From assembly GCF_900107695.1 (NCBI RefSeq), contig NZ_FNQP01000003.1, positions 62,001 through 126,000 on the forward strand: a stretch of DNA of 64,000 nucleotides, written 5' to 3'. The DNA comes from Thiothrix caldifontis (lineage in GTDB: Bacteria > Pseudomonadota > Gammaproteobacteria > Thiotrichales > Thiotrichaceae). Below, one piece after another: positions 50,341-59,863 of the stretch. Made by a program: the position numbers and the translations under genes. The notes under the pieces were generated by a model. That model had not been told where the DNA came from. It ran no database searches and saw only the letters and a program-made list of their open reading frames with translations. Every line of letters starts with the position of its first letter. Position 1 is the first letter of the stretch.

Positions 50341-51762
50341 TTAAAACTTGTCGAGTTGCTTTTCTTTGGCTTCCATTTGTTCAATGTCACGAGCCATGGC
50401 TTGAAAGCGGGCGCTAGTGTGTGCGGGGTTGCCGGGCAGTCGTGAAGCTTGTTCGAGAATGGCTTTGGCGTGTTTGTATTCGCCCATGCGAATACTACGC
50501 TCAGCAGCGGAGCGATAGGCTTCGGCTGGTTGTCCTGCTTGTTCGGCAACCCGTTGGCGAATTTCGAGGAACTCTAAACTGGTTTGCTCAGTGAGTTGCG
50601 TTTGCTTAATCAGTTGCCATGCTTGAGGGGCTTTTTTATTGGCGAGCAAGGCTTCTGCGAGTGGGGCGAGTAAATCTTCTTGACCGGGATAAGCGGTTAC
50701 TAAAGGGGTCAATAGGGTTTCAGTCTCGGCATAATGCCGGGTTGCATTCAATGCGGCAGCAATGGTTAAGGCGACAGGGAGTTGGCGTGATTGCGTACCG
50801 AGTATTTGTAAGGTGGCGTTTGGGTTGCCCCGGCGTAATTGGCTGACAGCTTGGGCATATTGTACGAGTTGTGGGGTGCCTTCTGTAACCGCAGGCGAGT
50901 TTGGGGCAGTTAGGGCGCGAAGTTTTTCGCGGGCATACAAGTAGTCGTTGTCTTCGTGCACGGTACGTTTGCCCATTTGATTGGCTTGGGCGCGGGTATC
51001 ACTGAGGCGATCAATGCTTTGGGGGTGAGTGCGCAAATATTGAGTAATATCACCGTGTAGGTCAGAGGTGCGTCTGTCCAATTTTTCCATGAAAAGTGGC
51101 ATGGCTTGTGGGTCTAGCCCTGCACTGGCAAGGATGCGTAAGCCTGTGCGGTCGGCTTCGGTTTCCATTTGGCGACTGAAGCTCAGTTGACGGTGCAGTT
51201 GGGTGGCAATCGTGCTGCTAATAATGGCTTGTGCTGCTTCCGGGCTTTTGGAGGCTGCTGCTGCTCCTGCGAGTACTCCCAGCCCCGTCATGAGTGGATT
51301 GCCTTTTTGACCTGCCAGCATTCTGGCGATGTGACGCTGGGAAACGTGGGCAATTTCATGGGCTACCACAGCAGCTAATTCACTTTCAGAGCGGGTGTTG
51401 AGAATTAACCCGGAATGGATGACGATGACACCGCCGGGCATGGCGTAAGCATTGATTTCGGGGTCTTTGACAATCAGGAAGTAGTAATTGCCACCACCGG
51501 GTGCATGGGCAGTAAGGCGATTGCCGAGGGCGCGTAGCCAGCCGCTGAGTTCGGGGTCTTCGATGATGGGTTCACGACCCCGCAATTCACGGATAAGTTT
51601 AATGCCTAATAGGGATTCTTGCGTGCTGCTGAGGGTATTGCTGGCGGGGTCTCCTAGGTCAGGAATATTGATGCTGGGTAATTCCAGATCAAGTGCCGCT
51701 TGGCTGCTGGTCGTGAGACTTAAGCAGAGGGCTATTAAGCTGGCATTGATTAGGTGTTTCAT
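50341..51762 (-). CDS. bepA: M48 family metalloprotease with TPR region (BepA-like)
   Basis: The 473-residue periplasmic protein has a signal peptide (LINASLIALCLSLTTSSQA), the zinc motif VVAHEIAHVSQRH and the downstream METEADRTGLRIL Glu ligand, plus a C-terminal TPR-like half (AQAVSQLRRGNPNA onward). BepA (YfgC) cares for outer-membrane protein assembly and degrades stalled LptD or BamA substrates. The domain order and length match. It is the gene directly upstream of the sox run on the same strand, but ~200 bases separate them. Confidence 0.88.
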   Translation of the reverse strand: MKHLINASLIALCLSLTTSSQAALDLELPSINIPDLGDPASNTLSSTQESLLGIKLIRELRGREPIIEDPELSGWLRALGNRLTAHAPGGGNYYFLIVKDPEINAYAMPGGVIVIHSGLILNTRSESELAAVVAHEIAHVSQRHIARMLAGQKGNPLMTGLGVLAGAAAASKSPEAAQAIISSTIATQLHRQLSFSRQMETEADRTGLRILASAGLDPQAMPLFMEKLDRRTSDLHGDITQYLRTHPQSIDRLSDTRAQANQMGKRTVHEDNDYLYAREKLRALTAPNSPAVTEGTPQLVQYAQAVSQLRRGNPNATLQILGTQSRQLPVALTIAAALNATRHYAETETLLTPLVTAYPGQEDLLAPLAEALLANKKAPQAWQLIKQTQLTEQTSLEFLEIRQRVAEQAGQPAEAYRSAAERSIRMGEYKHAKAILEQASRLPGNPAHTSARFQAMARDIEQMEAKEKQLDKF

Positions 51763-51841
51763 CGTTAATCGAGCTTCCGGGTTGGCTTAGCTAACTATAG
51801 CCGTAATGCCCTAAAAAGTATGTTTTCCTTTATATCGCAGG

Positions 51842-52330
51842 CTATGATGTTGCAGGGTGAGTCCAATCCCCGGATTTTCCACCGGATTTTTGCAGCAGAC
51901 GAATGCCTTCCATCGACATACCTTTGTCAATGGCTTTGCACATATCGTAAATGGTGAGTAAGGTGATTTGTACTGCGGTCAGTGCTTCCATCTCTACACC
52001 GGTTTGCCCACGTGTTTCTACGCTGACGCAGCAGTGGACGGATGCTGTACTTGTCTGAGGGGTCAATTCAATGTCGACTTTGGTCAGGGCGAGCGGGTGG
52101 CACAGTGGAATCAAGTCGGCCGTTTTTTTTGCTGCCATAATGCCTGCAATGCGGGCAATACCCAGTACATCACCTTTTTTATGGTCGCCTTGCAGGATTT
52201 TTTCCAAGGTTTGTGGTTGCATGTCGATGCGCCCTTCCGCCACAGCGATGCGGTGGGTGAAATGTTTTTCCCCAACATCAACCATGTGTGCTTGTCCCTG
52301 GGTATTGAAATGGGTGAGTTGGTCATTCAT
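51842..52330 (-). CDS. moaC: Cyclic pyranopterin monophosphate synthase MoaC
   Basis: The 162-residue protein has the MoaC pattern: [74 protein letters not shown] and [19 protein letters not shown]. It makes the pterin precursor of molybdenum cofactor. It overlaps the DJ-1 gene by 4 bases. Other moa genes are not in the window. Confidence 0.96.
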   Translation of the reverse strand: MNDQLTHFNTQGQAHMVDVGEKHFTHRIAVAEGRIDMQPQTLEKILQGDHKKGDVLGIARIAGIMAAKKTADLIPLCHPLALTKVDIELTPQTSTASVHCCVSVETRGQTGVEMEALTAVQITLLTIYDMCKAIDKGMSMEGIRLLQKSGGKSGDWTHPATS

Positions 52331-52878
52331 GGGCGTTGTAAACCTGCTTCCACTCGGTCACGGACAGTCTTATCTGTCAATAGCTCGATAAGCTGTAAGC
52401 TAAAATCCATGGCAGTGCCGGGGCCACGCGATGTAATGACCTTGCCATCTATAACTATCGGTTGTTGAGTCAGATGTACATGACTCGTGTCGATAGCAGC
52501 AAGAGAGCCGGGGTAAGCCGTTAATGTGCGCCCCTTGAGGATGCCATTTTCAACCAATACTTTGGGAGCGGCACAAATAGCTGCAATATAGCAGCCTTCA
52601 GCCTCCAGTCGGCGTATTAATGTGTGAATGCGAGCATCCGTATTTAAGTTATCGGCTCCCGGCAGGCCGCCGGGAAGCACAAATAAGTCGAAGTGTTGCT
52701 CTAAAACGTCATCCAATAAGCAGTCAGCTAGCAATCTTGTGCCGCGTGAGCAATGCACGGGAGCATCTTTCAGGCTGGCAGTGATTACCTCGATAGAGGC
52801 ACGTCTGAGCAAGTCAATCAGGGTGACAGCTTCCAACTCTTCGCAGCCGTCTGCTAGTGGAATCAGTGCTTTAGGCAT
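52327..52878 (-). CDS. DJ-1/YajL family protein
   Basis: This 183-residue protein has the DJ-1/PfpI fold, with [21 protein letters not shown] (conserved Glu) and the reactive Cys in [16 protein letters not shown]. The C-terminus has [21 protein letters not shown]. YajL-type proteins protect against oxidative or glyoxal stress; the exact activity is debated. Its gene is between ctpA-like and moaC genes, overlapping each. Confidence 0.92.
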   Translation of the reverse strand: MPKALIPLADGCEELEAVTLIDLLRRASIEVITASLKDAPVHCSRGTRLLADCLLDDVLEQHFDLFVLPGGLPGADNLNTDARIHTLIRRLEAEGCYIAAICAAPKVLVENGILKGRTLTAYPGSLAAIDTSHVHLTQQPIVIDGKVITSRGPGTAMDFSLQLIELLTDKTVRDRVEAGLQRP

Positions 52879-54311
52879 TACATGACCTTGCCATTACTGG
52901 CTTCTGCTGTGGCGGGTTCAGGTTTTAAGCGTGTTTGTACTAAATCCATGCCTTTAAGAATGTTCAGTGTTTCAAAGAGCTGATAGTCGTCTTCCGCCAG
53001 GGGTGATTTGGCTTTGTCGGCTTCACTGGCTTTGTCTGCTTTTTCCTCTGATTTAACCGGTGCTGCTTCTGGCTTTTCTTCGGTGGGTTTGGCCTCTGTC
53101 TCGGATTGATCTTTACCGTTGGGGTTGCTGAGGTGTTTGCTTAAATTGGCTTCTGATACCGGATCGAGTATTTCGTCAGTGTCTTCGGCGTCTTCTTTCA
53201 CTTTAAGTGCTTTGAGTTCAATGTCAGGCGCAATGCCTTCTGCTTGGATGGAGCGCCCAGAAGGGGTGAAGTAGCGTGCAGTGGTGAGTTTGACTGCTGT
53301 TTTCTCATCCAATTGCAAGACAGTTTGTACTGAGCCTTTGCCAAAGGTTTTTTGCCCAACAATCAGCGCCCGCTTATGGTCTTTGAGTGCGCCAGCCACA
53401 ATTTCAGAGGCAGACGCTGAGCCTTGGTTGACTAGCACAACAATGGGGGCATTGTCGATGGCATCGCCTTTTTGGGCGCTGTATTCCATTTTGGCATCTT
53501 CGACACGTCCTTCGGTATACACAATCTTACCCGAATCAAGAAATGCATCGGATACCCCTACGGCAGCATTTAGCACACCACCGGGATTATTACGTAAGTC
53601 AAGGATTAAGCCGCGTAAATTGCCTTTGTTTTCTTTTTTCAGGGCTTCAATGCCTTCCAATAAGGCTTCGGTGGTTTTGGCTTGGAAGCTGGTGATGCGG
53701 AGATAACCGTAACCTGGTTCCAGAATGCGTTGCTTGACGCTTTTTACTTGGATGATGTCACGCTTGATGCTGACTTTGAAGGGTTTGTCTTTACCTTCGC
53801 GGACGATCATTAGGTCAATGTTGCTGCCGGGTTTGCCACGCATCAATTTAACAGCATCGTTTAGGGTCATGCCTTTCACTGGGGTTTCGTCTAGACGGAT
53901 GATTAAGTCGCCTGCTTGTAAGCCAGCTTTTTGTGCAGGGGTGTCATCAATAGGGGAGATAACTTTTACGAAGCCGTCTTCCATGCCGACTTCGATACCT
54001 AAACCGCCAAATTCACCGCTAGTGCCGACTTGCAACTCCTTGAACTCTTCCTCGTCCAGATAGGCGGAGTGTGGGTCAAGGTTGCTGAGCATTCCTCTGA
54101 TGGCATTGGTCATCAGGTCTTTGTCTTTGACGTCTTCAACATAGTTGTCTTTGATGCGGGAATACACCTCGGAAAATTGTTGCAACTCATCTAACGGCGG
54201 AGAGTTCTCGACCGTTTGCCGGAAAGCGAACACATTGAGGCTGATGCTGGTAGTAACACCAATCAATACGCCAGCCATAGTGCCAGCCAGAACGCGGTAA
54301 CGTGTATGCAT
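52878..54311 (-). CDS. S41 family C-terminal processing peptidase (CtpA-like)
   Basis: The protein from ATG 54311 (MHTRYRVLAGTMAGV) has 477 residues and an N-terminal membrane anchor or signal. A PDZ domain spans ~ residues 90-170 (FGGLGIEVGMEDGFVKVISP). The protease core has the Ser in QGSASASEIVAGALKDH and the Lys of FGKGSVQTV as Ser-Lys dyad. The C-terminal ~100 residues are Glu/Lys-rich. A longer reading up to 54494 lacks family similarity; GGAGAG precedes the chosen start. It may process envelope proteins and lies after envC, as often found. Confidence 0.92.
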   Translation of the reverse strand: MHTRYRVLAGTMAGVLIGVTTSISLNVFAFRQTVENSPPLDELQQFSEVYSRIKDNYVEDVKDKDLMTNAIRGMLSNLDPHSAYLDEEEFKELQVGTSGEFGGLGIEVGMEDGFVKVISPIDDTPAQKAGLQAGDLIIRLDETPVKGMTLNDAVKLMRGKPGSNIDLMIVREGKDKPFKVSIKRDIIQVKSVKQRILEPGYGYLRITSFQAKTTEALLEGIEALKKENKGNLRGLILDLRNNPGGVLNAAVGVSDAFLDSGKIVYTEGRVEDAKMEYSAQKGDAIDNAPIVVLVNQGSASASEIVAGALKDHKRALIVGQKTFGKGSVQTVLQLDEKTAVKLTTARYFTPSGRSIQAEGIAPDIELKALKVKEDAEDTDEILDPVSEANLSKHLSNPNGKDQSETEAKPTEEKPEAAPVKSEEKADKASEADKAKSPLAEDDYQLFETLNILKGMDLVQTRLKPEPATAEASNGKVM

Positions 54312-54484
54312 AATCGTTTCTCTCCAAATATTTTGGCTGCTGACGTCCCTGTCAGCAGAATTATTTTGTTGCGGCGTTGCGTTTACAGTGTGATTTGCAA
54401 AACGATGCCAGTTTACCACTGTGTGGCAGAAATGCACTTTGTTGTTGTAAAAATGGTGAATTGTAAAATTATTATCGGTTTGCT

Positions 54485-55717
54485 TTAACGGCACCAGCGT
54501 GCTGGATTTTGTGGGGTTGTACCCTGCCTGATTTCAAAATACAGGGCATCTCGGCTTTGCCCGCTGGAGTTACCTACGGCTGCAATGGTTTCGTTAGCAC
54601 TGACGTTAGCCCCTTCTCTCTTATATACCGCACGATTATAGCCGTAAAGGCTCATGTAATTGTTGTCGTGTTCAATGATGATTAAATGCCCGTAACCATC
54701 CATCCAGCCTGAAAAGGCGACTCTGCCTTTGGCGATCGCTTTGACTTTGCTGCCGCCAGGAGCCGCTAAGACAACACCGCGCCACCGTTGTTTTTCATTA
54801 CGGGATGAGCCATAGCTGTGGATGATTTTACCATTCACTGGCCAAGGTAGTTTACCCCGTAGTGTTGAAAATGCTTGATTTGAGCGGGTATTGACGGGTT
54901 GAGGTGATTCTTCTGGAGATGCTTGCTTAGCAGGAGTGTTTTTCTTGGTGTTGGTCGCTGCTTGTTGAGGGCGAGATGCTTCTGTTTTCGGTGTTGTTTC
55001 TTGCACGCTTTCTGCTGCCTTACGTGCGGCTAAGCGATCGACGACGGCTTGTAGACTCGCCTCTTCCGCTTTCAGTTTGCTCAGCTTTTTCTCAGTGGTG
55101 CGGATGTCGCTTTTCACATTGATTAAGGCATTGGAGCGTGCTTTGAGCGTACTTTCAATATCGACTTTTTGTTGCTCCAAGGTTTTGTTAAGCGTTTGTA
55201 GTTGGGCGTTATCGGTTTCAATCGTGGTGCGCACGGCGTCAAGCTCTTTTAGCGTTTTTTGAACGCTTTGAATACGGGTGACGCGATTGTCATTTAAGTA
55301 CTCGAAGTAGCGGATGGTGCGGCTGATATCCGAAGGTTCATCTTGGCGCAGCAGCAAACGCAGATGTGATTGTTCTCCAGCGGTATATAGCGCCTGTAAT
55401 TGCTGAGCGAGACCGGATTTCTGTGAGGCGAGTTCCGCATCCAGTTTTTGCTGTTTACGGGCAGAGTCTTCTAGTTTGACCAGTGTCGCCTCGATCTTTT
55501 TTTCTGTCTGATAATACTTGTCAGAAATGTCACCTAGCTTTTTCTCAAGTTGCGTGACTTCTTCCTGCAACTCGCGAGATTCACTTTTCTGGTTTTGTAA
55601 ACTGTTGGAAAGCTGGCGAATATCGCGCTGTAACTGCTGTTGTTTTTGGGTGTCAGCAATGCTCGTGCTGCTCCAGGCAAGCAGTAGGGTGGCGAGTGGT
55701 AGTAAGTAAAATTTCAC
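54485..55717 (-). CDS. envC: Murein hydrolase activator EnvC
   Basis: The 410-residue protein has a signal peptide, a long coiled coil (residues ~22-240) and a C-terminal LytM/M23 domain (GVVLAAPGGSKVKAIAKGRV, YGHLIIIEHDNNYMSLYGY). The zinc ligands are not kept: the usual HxH is YFEIR here. Degenerate LytM domains activate amidases during division, as in E. coli EnvC. The ctpA-like gene follows after ~175 bases of AT-rich spacer. Confidence 0.9.
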   Translation of the reverse strand: MKFYLLPLATLLLAWSSTSIADTQKQQQLQRDIRQLSNSLQNQKSESRELQEEVTQLEKKLGDISDKYYQTEKKIEATLVKLEDSARKQQKLDAELASQKSGLAQQLQALYTAGEQSHLRLLLRQDEPSDISRTIRYFEYLNDNRVTRIQSVQKTLKELDAVRTTIETDNAQLQTLNKTLEQQKVDIESTLKARSNALINVKSDIRTTEKKLSKLKAEEASLQAVVDRLAARKAAESVQETTPKTEASRPQQAATNTKKNTPAKQASPEESPQPVNTRSNQAFSTLRGKLPWPVNGKIIHSYGSSRNEKQRWRGVVLAAPGGSKVKAIAKGRVAFSGWMDGYGHLIIIEHDNNYMSLYGYNRAVYKREGANVSANETIAAVGNSSGQSRDALYFEIRQGTTPQNPARWCR

Positions 55718-55896
55718 CGTTTGTCAGCATTCTTAGGGGTCTATAATGCCAACGAGTCTACCATAAGAAAGGGATGACACGGAATGCAATAGGGTATATT
55801 ATTGTATTTGTCTATACTAATATACTGTAGTTGCCTGTTGTATAGTGCTTTTCAAAGACAGCAACTTAAAAAATACCATTTTCGATGAGGACATCT

Positions 55897-56241
55897 ATGG
55901 GTAGCATTGCTCTCGGCAGTAAGTGTGACTTCACGATTGAAGATATGTTGGTCAAGGAAGAAGACATCGACCGTGCTTCCCGTTCTTTGAAAGCGATTTC
56001 ACATCCGTTACGCTTGAAAATTTTGTGTGTTTTGGGTGATAAAGAGGTTAGTGTACAAGATATCGTTGATAATGTGGGTACGTCTCAAAGCAATATTTCT
56101 CAGCATTTAGCTATTTTGCGGGATAAAGGTATTTTGGCGTCACGTAAAGATGCAAATCGTGTTTATTATCGTGTTGGTGATTACCGTACCTTGCGCCTTA
56201 TCAGTATGATGCAGGAAGTTTTTTGCAGCGCTCCGCATTGA
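55897..56241 (+). CDS. ArsR family regulator, SqrR/BigR-like persulfide sensor candidate
   Basis: The 114-residue winged-helix protein begins at ATG 55897, which has GAGGAC as ribosome site; the ATG at 55885 overlaps it. The recognition region is VGTSQSNISQHLAILRDKGIL. Cys44 in LKILCVL and Cys110 in EVFCSAP are 66 residues apart, the same spacing as Cys41 and Cys107 of SqrR, which form a polysulfide bridge on sulfide stress. No metal-binding ELCVC motif is seen. It heads a run of rhodanese, glutaredoxin and secB genes. Sulfur sensing is inferred. Confidence 0.8.
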   Translation: MGSIALGSKCDFTIEDMLVKEEDIDRASRSLKAISHPLRLKILCVLGDKEVSVQDIVDNVGTSQSNISQHLAILRDKGILASRKDANRVYYRVGDYRTLRLISMMQEVFCSAPH

Positions 56242-56338
56242 CTATCGGCTGACTATTACCAAAAACCTGTGATTAGGGGTTTACCTGCTTCTTTGTGATG
56301 TATATCTTTAGCCACTGTTCGTAGCTGAAGGGTTTAAT

Positions 56339-56764
56339 GTGGAAGAGTATATCGTTTTCGCCCGTAGTCACCCCTTATTGGTTATGGGGTTGGTTGCTAT
56401 CTTAGGTATGATCATCTGGTCAGAGATCAGCCGCTTCACCCGCAAATATAAACAAGTTAATACCACTCAAGCCGTGCAGATCCTCAATCAGGACGGTTCT
56501 GTGGTTATTGACGTGCGCGAAGATAACGAAGTGAATAGCGGCAAAATCAAAGGTGCTAAACACATTCCATTAGGGCAACTAAAAAAACGCATGGTGGAGC
56601 TGGAGCAGGCTAAAACGAAACCTGTTCTTGTTTATTGCCGCAGTGGTAGCCGTTCTGCCCATGCTTGCAGTGTGATGACAAAAGCCGGTTTTGAAAACGT
56701 AAGTAACTTGGCTGGCGGCATTATGGCGTGGGAGTCAGCCAATCTTCCGGTAAGTAAACGATGA
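56339..56764 (+). CDS. Membrane-anchored rhodanese (YibN-like)
   Basis: The 141-residue protein starts with GTG (56339) after TGAAGGG, has an N-terminal membrane helix (residues ~13-28) and a rhodanese domain: VVIDVREDNEVNSGKIKGA and active-site loop VYCRSGSRSAHACSVM with the catalytic Cys. YibN relatives occur upstream of grxC and secB in gammaproteobacteria. The gene overlaps grxC by 4 bases. Confidence 0.9.
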   Translation: MEEYIVFARSHPLLVMGLVAILGMIIWSEISRFTRKYKQVNTTQAVQILNQDGSVVIDVREDNEVNSGKIKGAKHIPLGQLKKRMVELEQAKTKPVLVYCRSGSRSAHACSVMTKAGFENVSNLAGGIMAWESANLPVSKR

Positions 56765-57024
56765 AGCAGCGCCCAGTACGCATGTATGCCACGCTTTTTT
56801 GCCCGTATTGTCTGCGGGCGCGGATGTTGCTCAAGCGTAAAGGCATTGAGTACGAAGAGATTAGTGTGGGGAGTGACGCTGAACTTTGGGCGGAAATGGA
56901 GCGTCTGAGTCAGCGTGATACGGTTCCGCAAATATTCATTGGTGATTTATCTATCGGTGGTTATGATGACATGGCGGCTTTAGACCGTGCGGGCAAACTT
57001 GATGCCTTGCTATTTGAATCTTAA
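56761..57024 (+). CDS. grxC: Glutaredoxin 3
   Basis: The 87-residue protein is a glutaredoxin with the CPYC active site (LFCPYCLRARMLLKRKG), the TVPQIFIG cis-Pro segment and GGYDDMAALDRAGKLDALL. It reduces disulfides with glutathione. It overlaps the rhodanese gene by 4 bases; secB starts 21 bases after its stop, as in many relatives. Confidence 0.94.
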   Translation: MKQRPVRMYATLFCPYCLRARMLLKRKGIEYEEISVGSDAELWAEMERLSQRDTVPQIFIGDLSIGGYDDMAALDRAGKLDALLFES

Positions 57025-57045
57025 ATCCATTTGTAGGGGTATGCT

Positions 57046-57501
57046 ATGAGCGAAGCTCAACCACAAGAGCAACAATTTATTATTCAACGCATCTACGTTA
57101 AAGATGTGTCGTTTGAAGCACCTAATTCACCTGCGATTTTCACCCAAGAGTGGAACCCCAATACCAATCTGGATTTGAATACCAAGGTCAATACCCTCGC
57201 TAACGATAATTACGAAGTAGAGCTGTTCATTACTATCACGGTGAAAAGTGATGAAAAAACTGCCTTTTTGGTTGAAGTCAAGCAAGCGGGCGTATTCTTC
57301 ATTCAGGGCTATGGAGCCGAGCAACTCAACCATTTGTTAGCTGCTTATTGTCCGAATATTCTGTTTCCGTATGCACGTGAAGTGATTGCGGGGATGGTTT
57401 CTAAAGGCAGTTTCCCTGAATTGCATTTGTCCCCAATCAATTTCGATGCTTTGTATGCTCGCCGTTTACAGGAAGAGCAAGCGAAAGCTGGCGCTGCATG
57501 A
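57046..57501 (+). CDS. secB: Protein-export chaperone SecB
   Basis: The 151-residue protein has the SecB pattern: IQRIYVKDVSFEAPNSPAIF, LDLNTKVNTLANDNYEVEL, VEVKQAGVFFIQGYGAEQL, and LHLSPINFDALYARR. SecB tetramers keep preproteins unfolded for SecA. It overlaps gpsA by 4 bases. A GAGGGGTA-type site (GTAGGGGTA) precedes the ATG. Confidence 0.96.
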   Translation: MSEAQPQEQQFIIQRIYVKDVSFEAPNSPAIFTQEWNPNTNLDLNTKVNTLANDNYEVELFITITVKSDEKTAFLVEVKQAGVFFIQGYGAEQLNHLLAAYCPNILFPYAREVIAGMVSKGSFPELHLSPINFDALYARRLQEEQAKAGAA

Positions 57502-58505
57502 GTGAGCGCATCCAGTCTGTCGCGGTTTACGGCGCGGGTTCATGGGGAACCGCGTTAGCGCTGCAATTGGCGCGTAATGGGCTGGATGTGCTGTTATGGG
57601 ATATTAATGCTACACACGTTGAAAACCTTAATCGGCAACGTGAAAATGCGCATTACCTGCCCGGTATTCCTTTTCCTGATAAGCTCCATTGTTCGGATGA
57701 TTTGCCAACGGTGGCGGCGTTTGCGGATTACCATTTGGTGGTTGTGCCGAGTCATGTGTTCCGTGAAATGTTGCGGAAACTTTCTCCCTTATTGAACGCT
57801 GACGCTGCGGTTCTGTGGGCGACCAAAGGCTTGGAACTGGAAACGGGTAAGTTGCTGCATCAGGTGCTGGAAGAGGAATTACCGCAATGCCGCGCTTATG
57901 GTGTGGTGTCCGGTCCTACCTTTGCTGCTGAAGTGGCGCGTGGCCTGCCGACTGCCATGACCGTGGCAGCGAATCAGCCTATGTTGGCACAAGCTGTTGC
58001 TGCGGCGTTTAGTGCGGCGAATTACCGCGCTTACATCAGTAACGATGTGTTAGGGGTGGAATTGGGGGGGGCGGTGAAAAATGTCTTGGCGATTGCGGCA
58101 GGTATTTCCGATGGTTTAGGCTTTGGTGCGAATGCGCGGGTGGCAATTGTGACACGCGGATTGGCAGAAATCATGCGTTTGGGCGCAAAGCTCGGCGCAC
58201 AACCCGAAACGTTAATGGGTTTAGCCGGTGTCGGTGATTTGGTACTGACTTGCACTGATAACCAGTCGCGCAATCGGCGTTTGGGTTTGGCATTAGGACA
58301 AGGCAAAAGCCGGGATGCTGCAATTGCTGAGATTGGTCAAGCGGTGGAGGGGGCTAAATCAGCGCTTTCCATCGGCAAACTGGCTGAACGTGCTGGGGTG
58401 GAAATGCCTATTTGCCAACAAGTTTACCGTATTCTTTATGAGCACTTGCCGCCCAAACAGGCCGTAAACGAACTGCTTTCCCGTGATTTGAAAGCGGAGT
58501 TCTGA
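57498..58505 (+). CDS. gpsA: Glycerol-3-phosphate dehydrogenase [NAD(P)+]
   Basis: The 335-residue protein has the N-terminal NAD(P) site VAVYGAGSWGTALALQLARNG, WATKGLELETGKL, SGPTFAAEVARGLPTA, and the catalytic Lys region VELGGAVKNVLAIAAGISDG. It supplies sn-glycerol-3-phosphate for phospholipids. It overlaps secB at its start, the common gammaproteobacterial order. Confidence 0.96.
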   Translation: MSERIQSVAVYGAGSWGTALALQLARNGLDVLLWDINATHVENLNRQRENAHYLPGIPFPDKLHCSDDLPTVAAFADYHLVVVPSHVFREMLRKLSPLLNADAAVLWATKGLELETGKLLHQVLEEELPQCRAYGVVSGPTFAAEVARGLPTAMTVAANQPMLAQAVAAAFSAANYRAYISNDVLGVELGGAVKNVLAIAAGISDGLGFGANARVAIVTRGLAEIMRLGAKLGAQPETLMGLAGVGDLVLTCTDNQSRNRRLGLALGQGKSRDAAIAEIGQAVEGAKSALSIGKLAERAGVEMPICQQVYRILYEHLPPKQAVNELLSRDLKAEF

Positions 58506-58530
58506 TCATCTACTAATCAGGGGTTCACGC

Positions 58531-59499
58531 ATGAGCACCTCACCAACTTACGCTATCGGTATCATCATGGATCCGATCAGCAGCATCAACATTAAAAAAG
58601 ACAGTACCTTTGCTATGATGCTGGAAGCTCAGCGCCGTGGTTGTCCCTTGTTCCATATCTTGCAAGGCGATTTGTTTGTGGATGATGGGGTTGTGTATGC
58701 CAAGATGAATCCCGTGACGGTAACAGATAATCCACAGGGTTGGTTTTCGCTAGGTGGGGCGTTGGTGAGGCCGCTGCATGAATTGCCCGTGGTGTTGATG
58801 CGTAAAGATCCACCGTTTGATATGGAGTATATATACAGTACTTATTTGCTGGAATTGGTGCAAAAACGCGGTACTTTGGTAGTGAATCGCCCGGATAGCA
58901 TTCGGAGTGCAAATGAGAAGTTATTTACCGCATGGTTTCCTGAATATTGCCCCCCCACGCGTGTGACCCGTGATATGGCGCGTATCCGCGAGTTTTTGGC
59001 GCAACAGCAACACATTGTGGTGAAGCCCTTGGATGGCATGGGCGGTTCGATGATTTTCCAGATTAAACAGGGCGATCCGAATAGCAATGTGATTCTGGAG
59101 GCAATTACCGCGCACGGCACACGCACCGTCATGGCTCAACGATTTTTACCTGAATATAAACAAGGCGATAAACGTATCTTGCTGATTGATGGGGAGCCAT
59201 TTCCTCATGCTTTGGCTAGAATTCCAGCGGAAGGTGAGGGACGTGCCAATTTAGCTGCCGGTGGTACAGGGGTTGGCGTTGATTTGACTGAGCGTGAATT
59301 CGCCATCTGTGCGGGGATTGCGCCTGTTCTGCGGGAAATGGGGCTGTTGTTTGTGGGCTTGGATGTCATTGGTGATTATGTGACTGAGATTAATGTCACT
59401 AGCCCGACCTGTATCCGTGAGCTGGATACCCTTTATTCCGCTAATATTGCCAGCCTGCTCTGGGACGCGGTTGAGTGCAGGCTGGCAAACAGTGTTTAG
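58531..59499 (+). CDS. gshB: Glutathione synthetase
   Basis: The 322-residue ATP-grasp enzyme has AIGIIMDPISSINIKKDSTF near the start, LPVVLMRKDPPFDMEYIY, VVKPLDGMGGSMIF, and VGLDVIGDYVTEINVTSPT near the end. It joins gamma-glutamylcysteine and glycine. It stands 25 bases after gpsA and converges on the YdcH gene, overlapping stops by 4 bases. gshA is not in the window. Confidence 0.96.
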   Translation: MSTSPTYAIGIIMDPISSINIKKDSTFAMMLEAQRRGCPLFHILQGDLFVDDGVVYAKMNPVTVTDNPQGWFSLGGALVRPLHELPVVLMRKDPPFDMEYIYSTYLLELVQKRGTLVVNRPDSIRSANEKLFTAWFPEYCPPTRVTRDMARIREFLAQQQHIVVKPLDGMGGSMIFQIKQGDPNSNVILEAITAHGTRTVMAQRFLPEYKQGDKRILLIDGEPFPHALARIPAEGEGRANLAAGGTGVGVDLTEREFAICAGIAPVLREMGLLFVGLDVIGDYVTEINVTSPTCIRELDTLYSANIASLLWDAVECRLANSV

Positions 59500-59738
59500 G
59501 CCGTTTGTTGCAATATGCCGTACAGCTCATCTTTAAGGTGCAGACGACGTAACTTCAGACCTTCAACAAACTCGTCAGCGTGGACTTCGATTTCTTGTTC
59601 AATCCGGTGCAGTTGCCCGTCAACTTCGTGGTAGTCGTCAAATAAGCGTGCAAAGTGCCGATCATTCATTTTTAAGTGATGAATCTGCTCTTTGTATTCG
59701 GGAAATTCAGTGGCGAGATCGTGAGATTCTCCAAACAT
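59496..59738 (-). CDS. YdcH (DUF465) family small protein
   Basis: The 80-residue helical protein has the family's pattern: FPEYKEQIHHLKMNDRHFARL and LKLRRLHLKDELYGILQQ. Members are small, soluble, two-helix proteins without a firm role. It is alone on the minus strand between gshB and the OsmC gene. Confidence 0.88.
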   Translation of the reverse strand: MFGESHDLATEFPEYKEQIHHLKMNDRHFARLFDDYHEVDGQLHRIEQEIEVHADEFVEGLKLRRLHLKDELYGILQQTA

Positions 59739-59863
59739 TCGTTACGCTCCTTTATTCATTAAATTACTGTTTCAGGCTATCACAATACTAGGGTATGGCG
59801 TGTGAGTTAAGTCAAGTTCTGGACTGTGCTAGAATTCGCTTTTGCTTATAACGGGAGCCTAGC

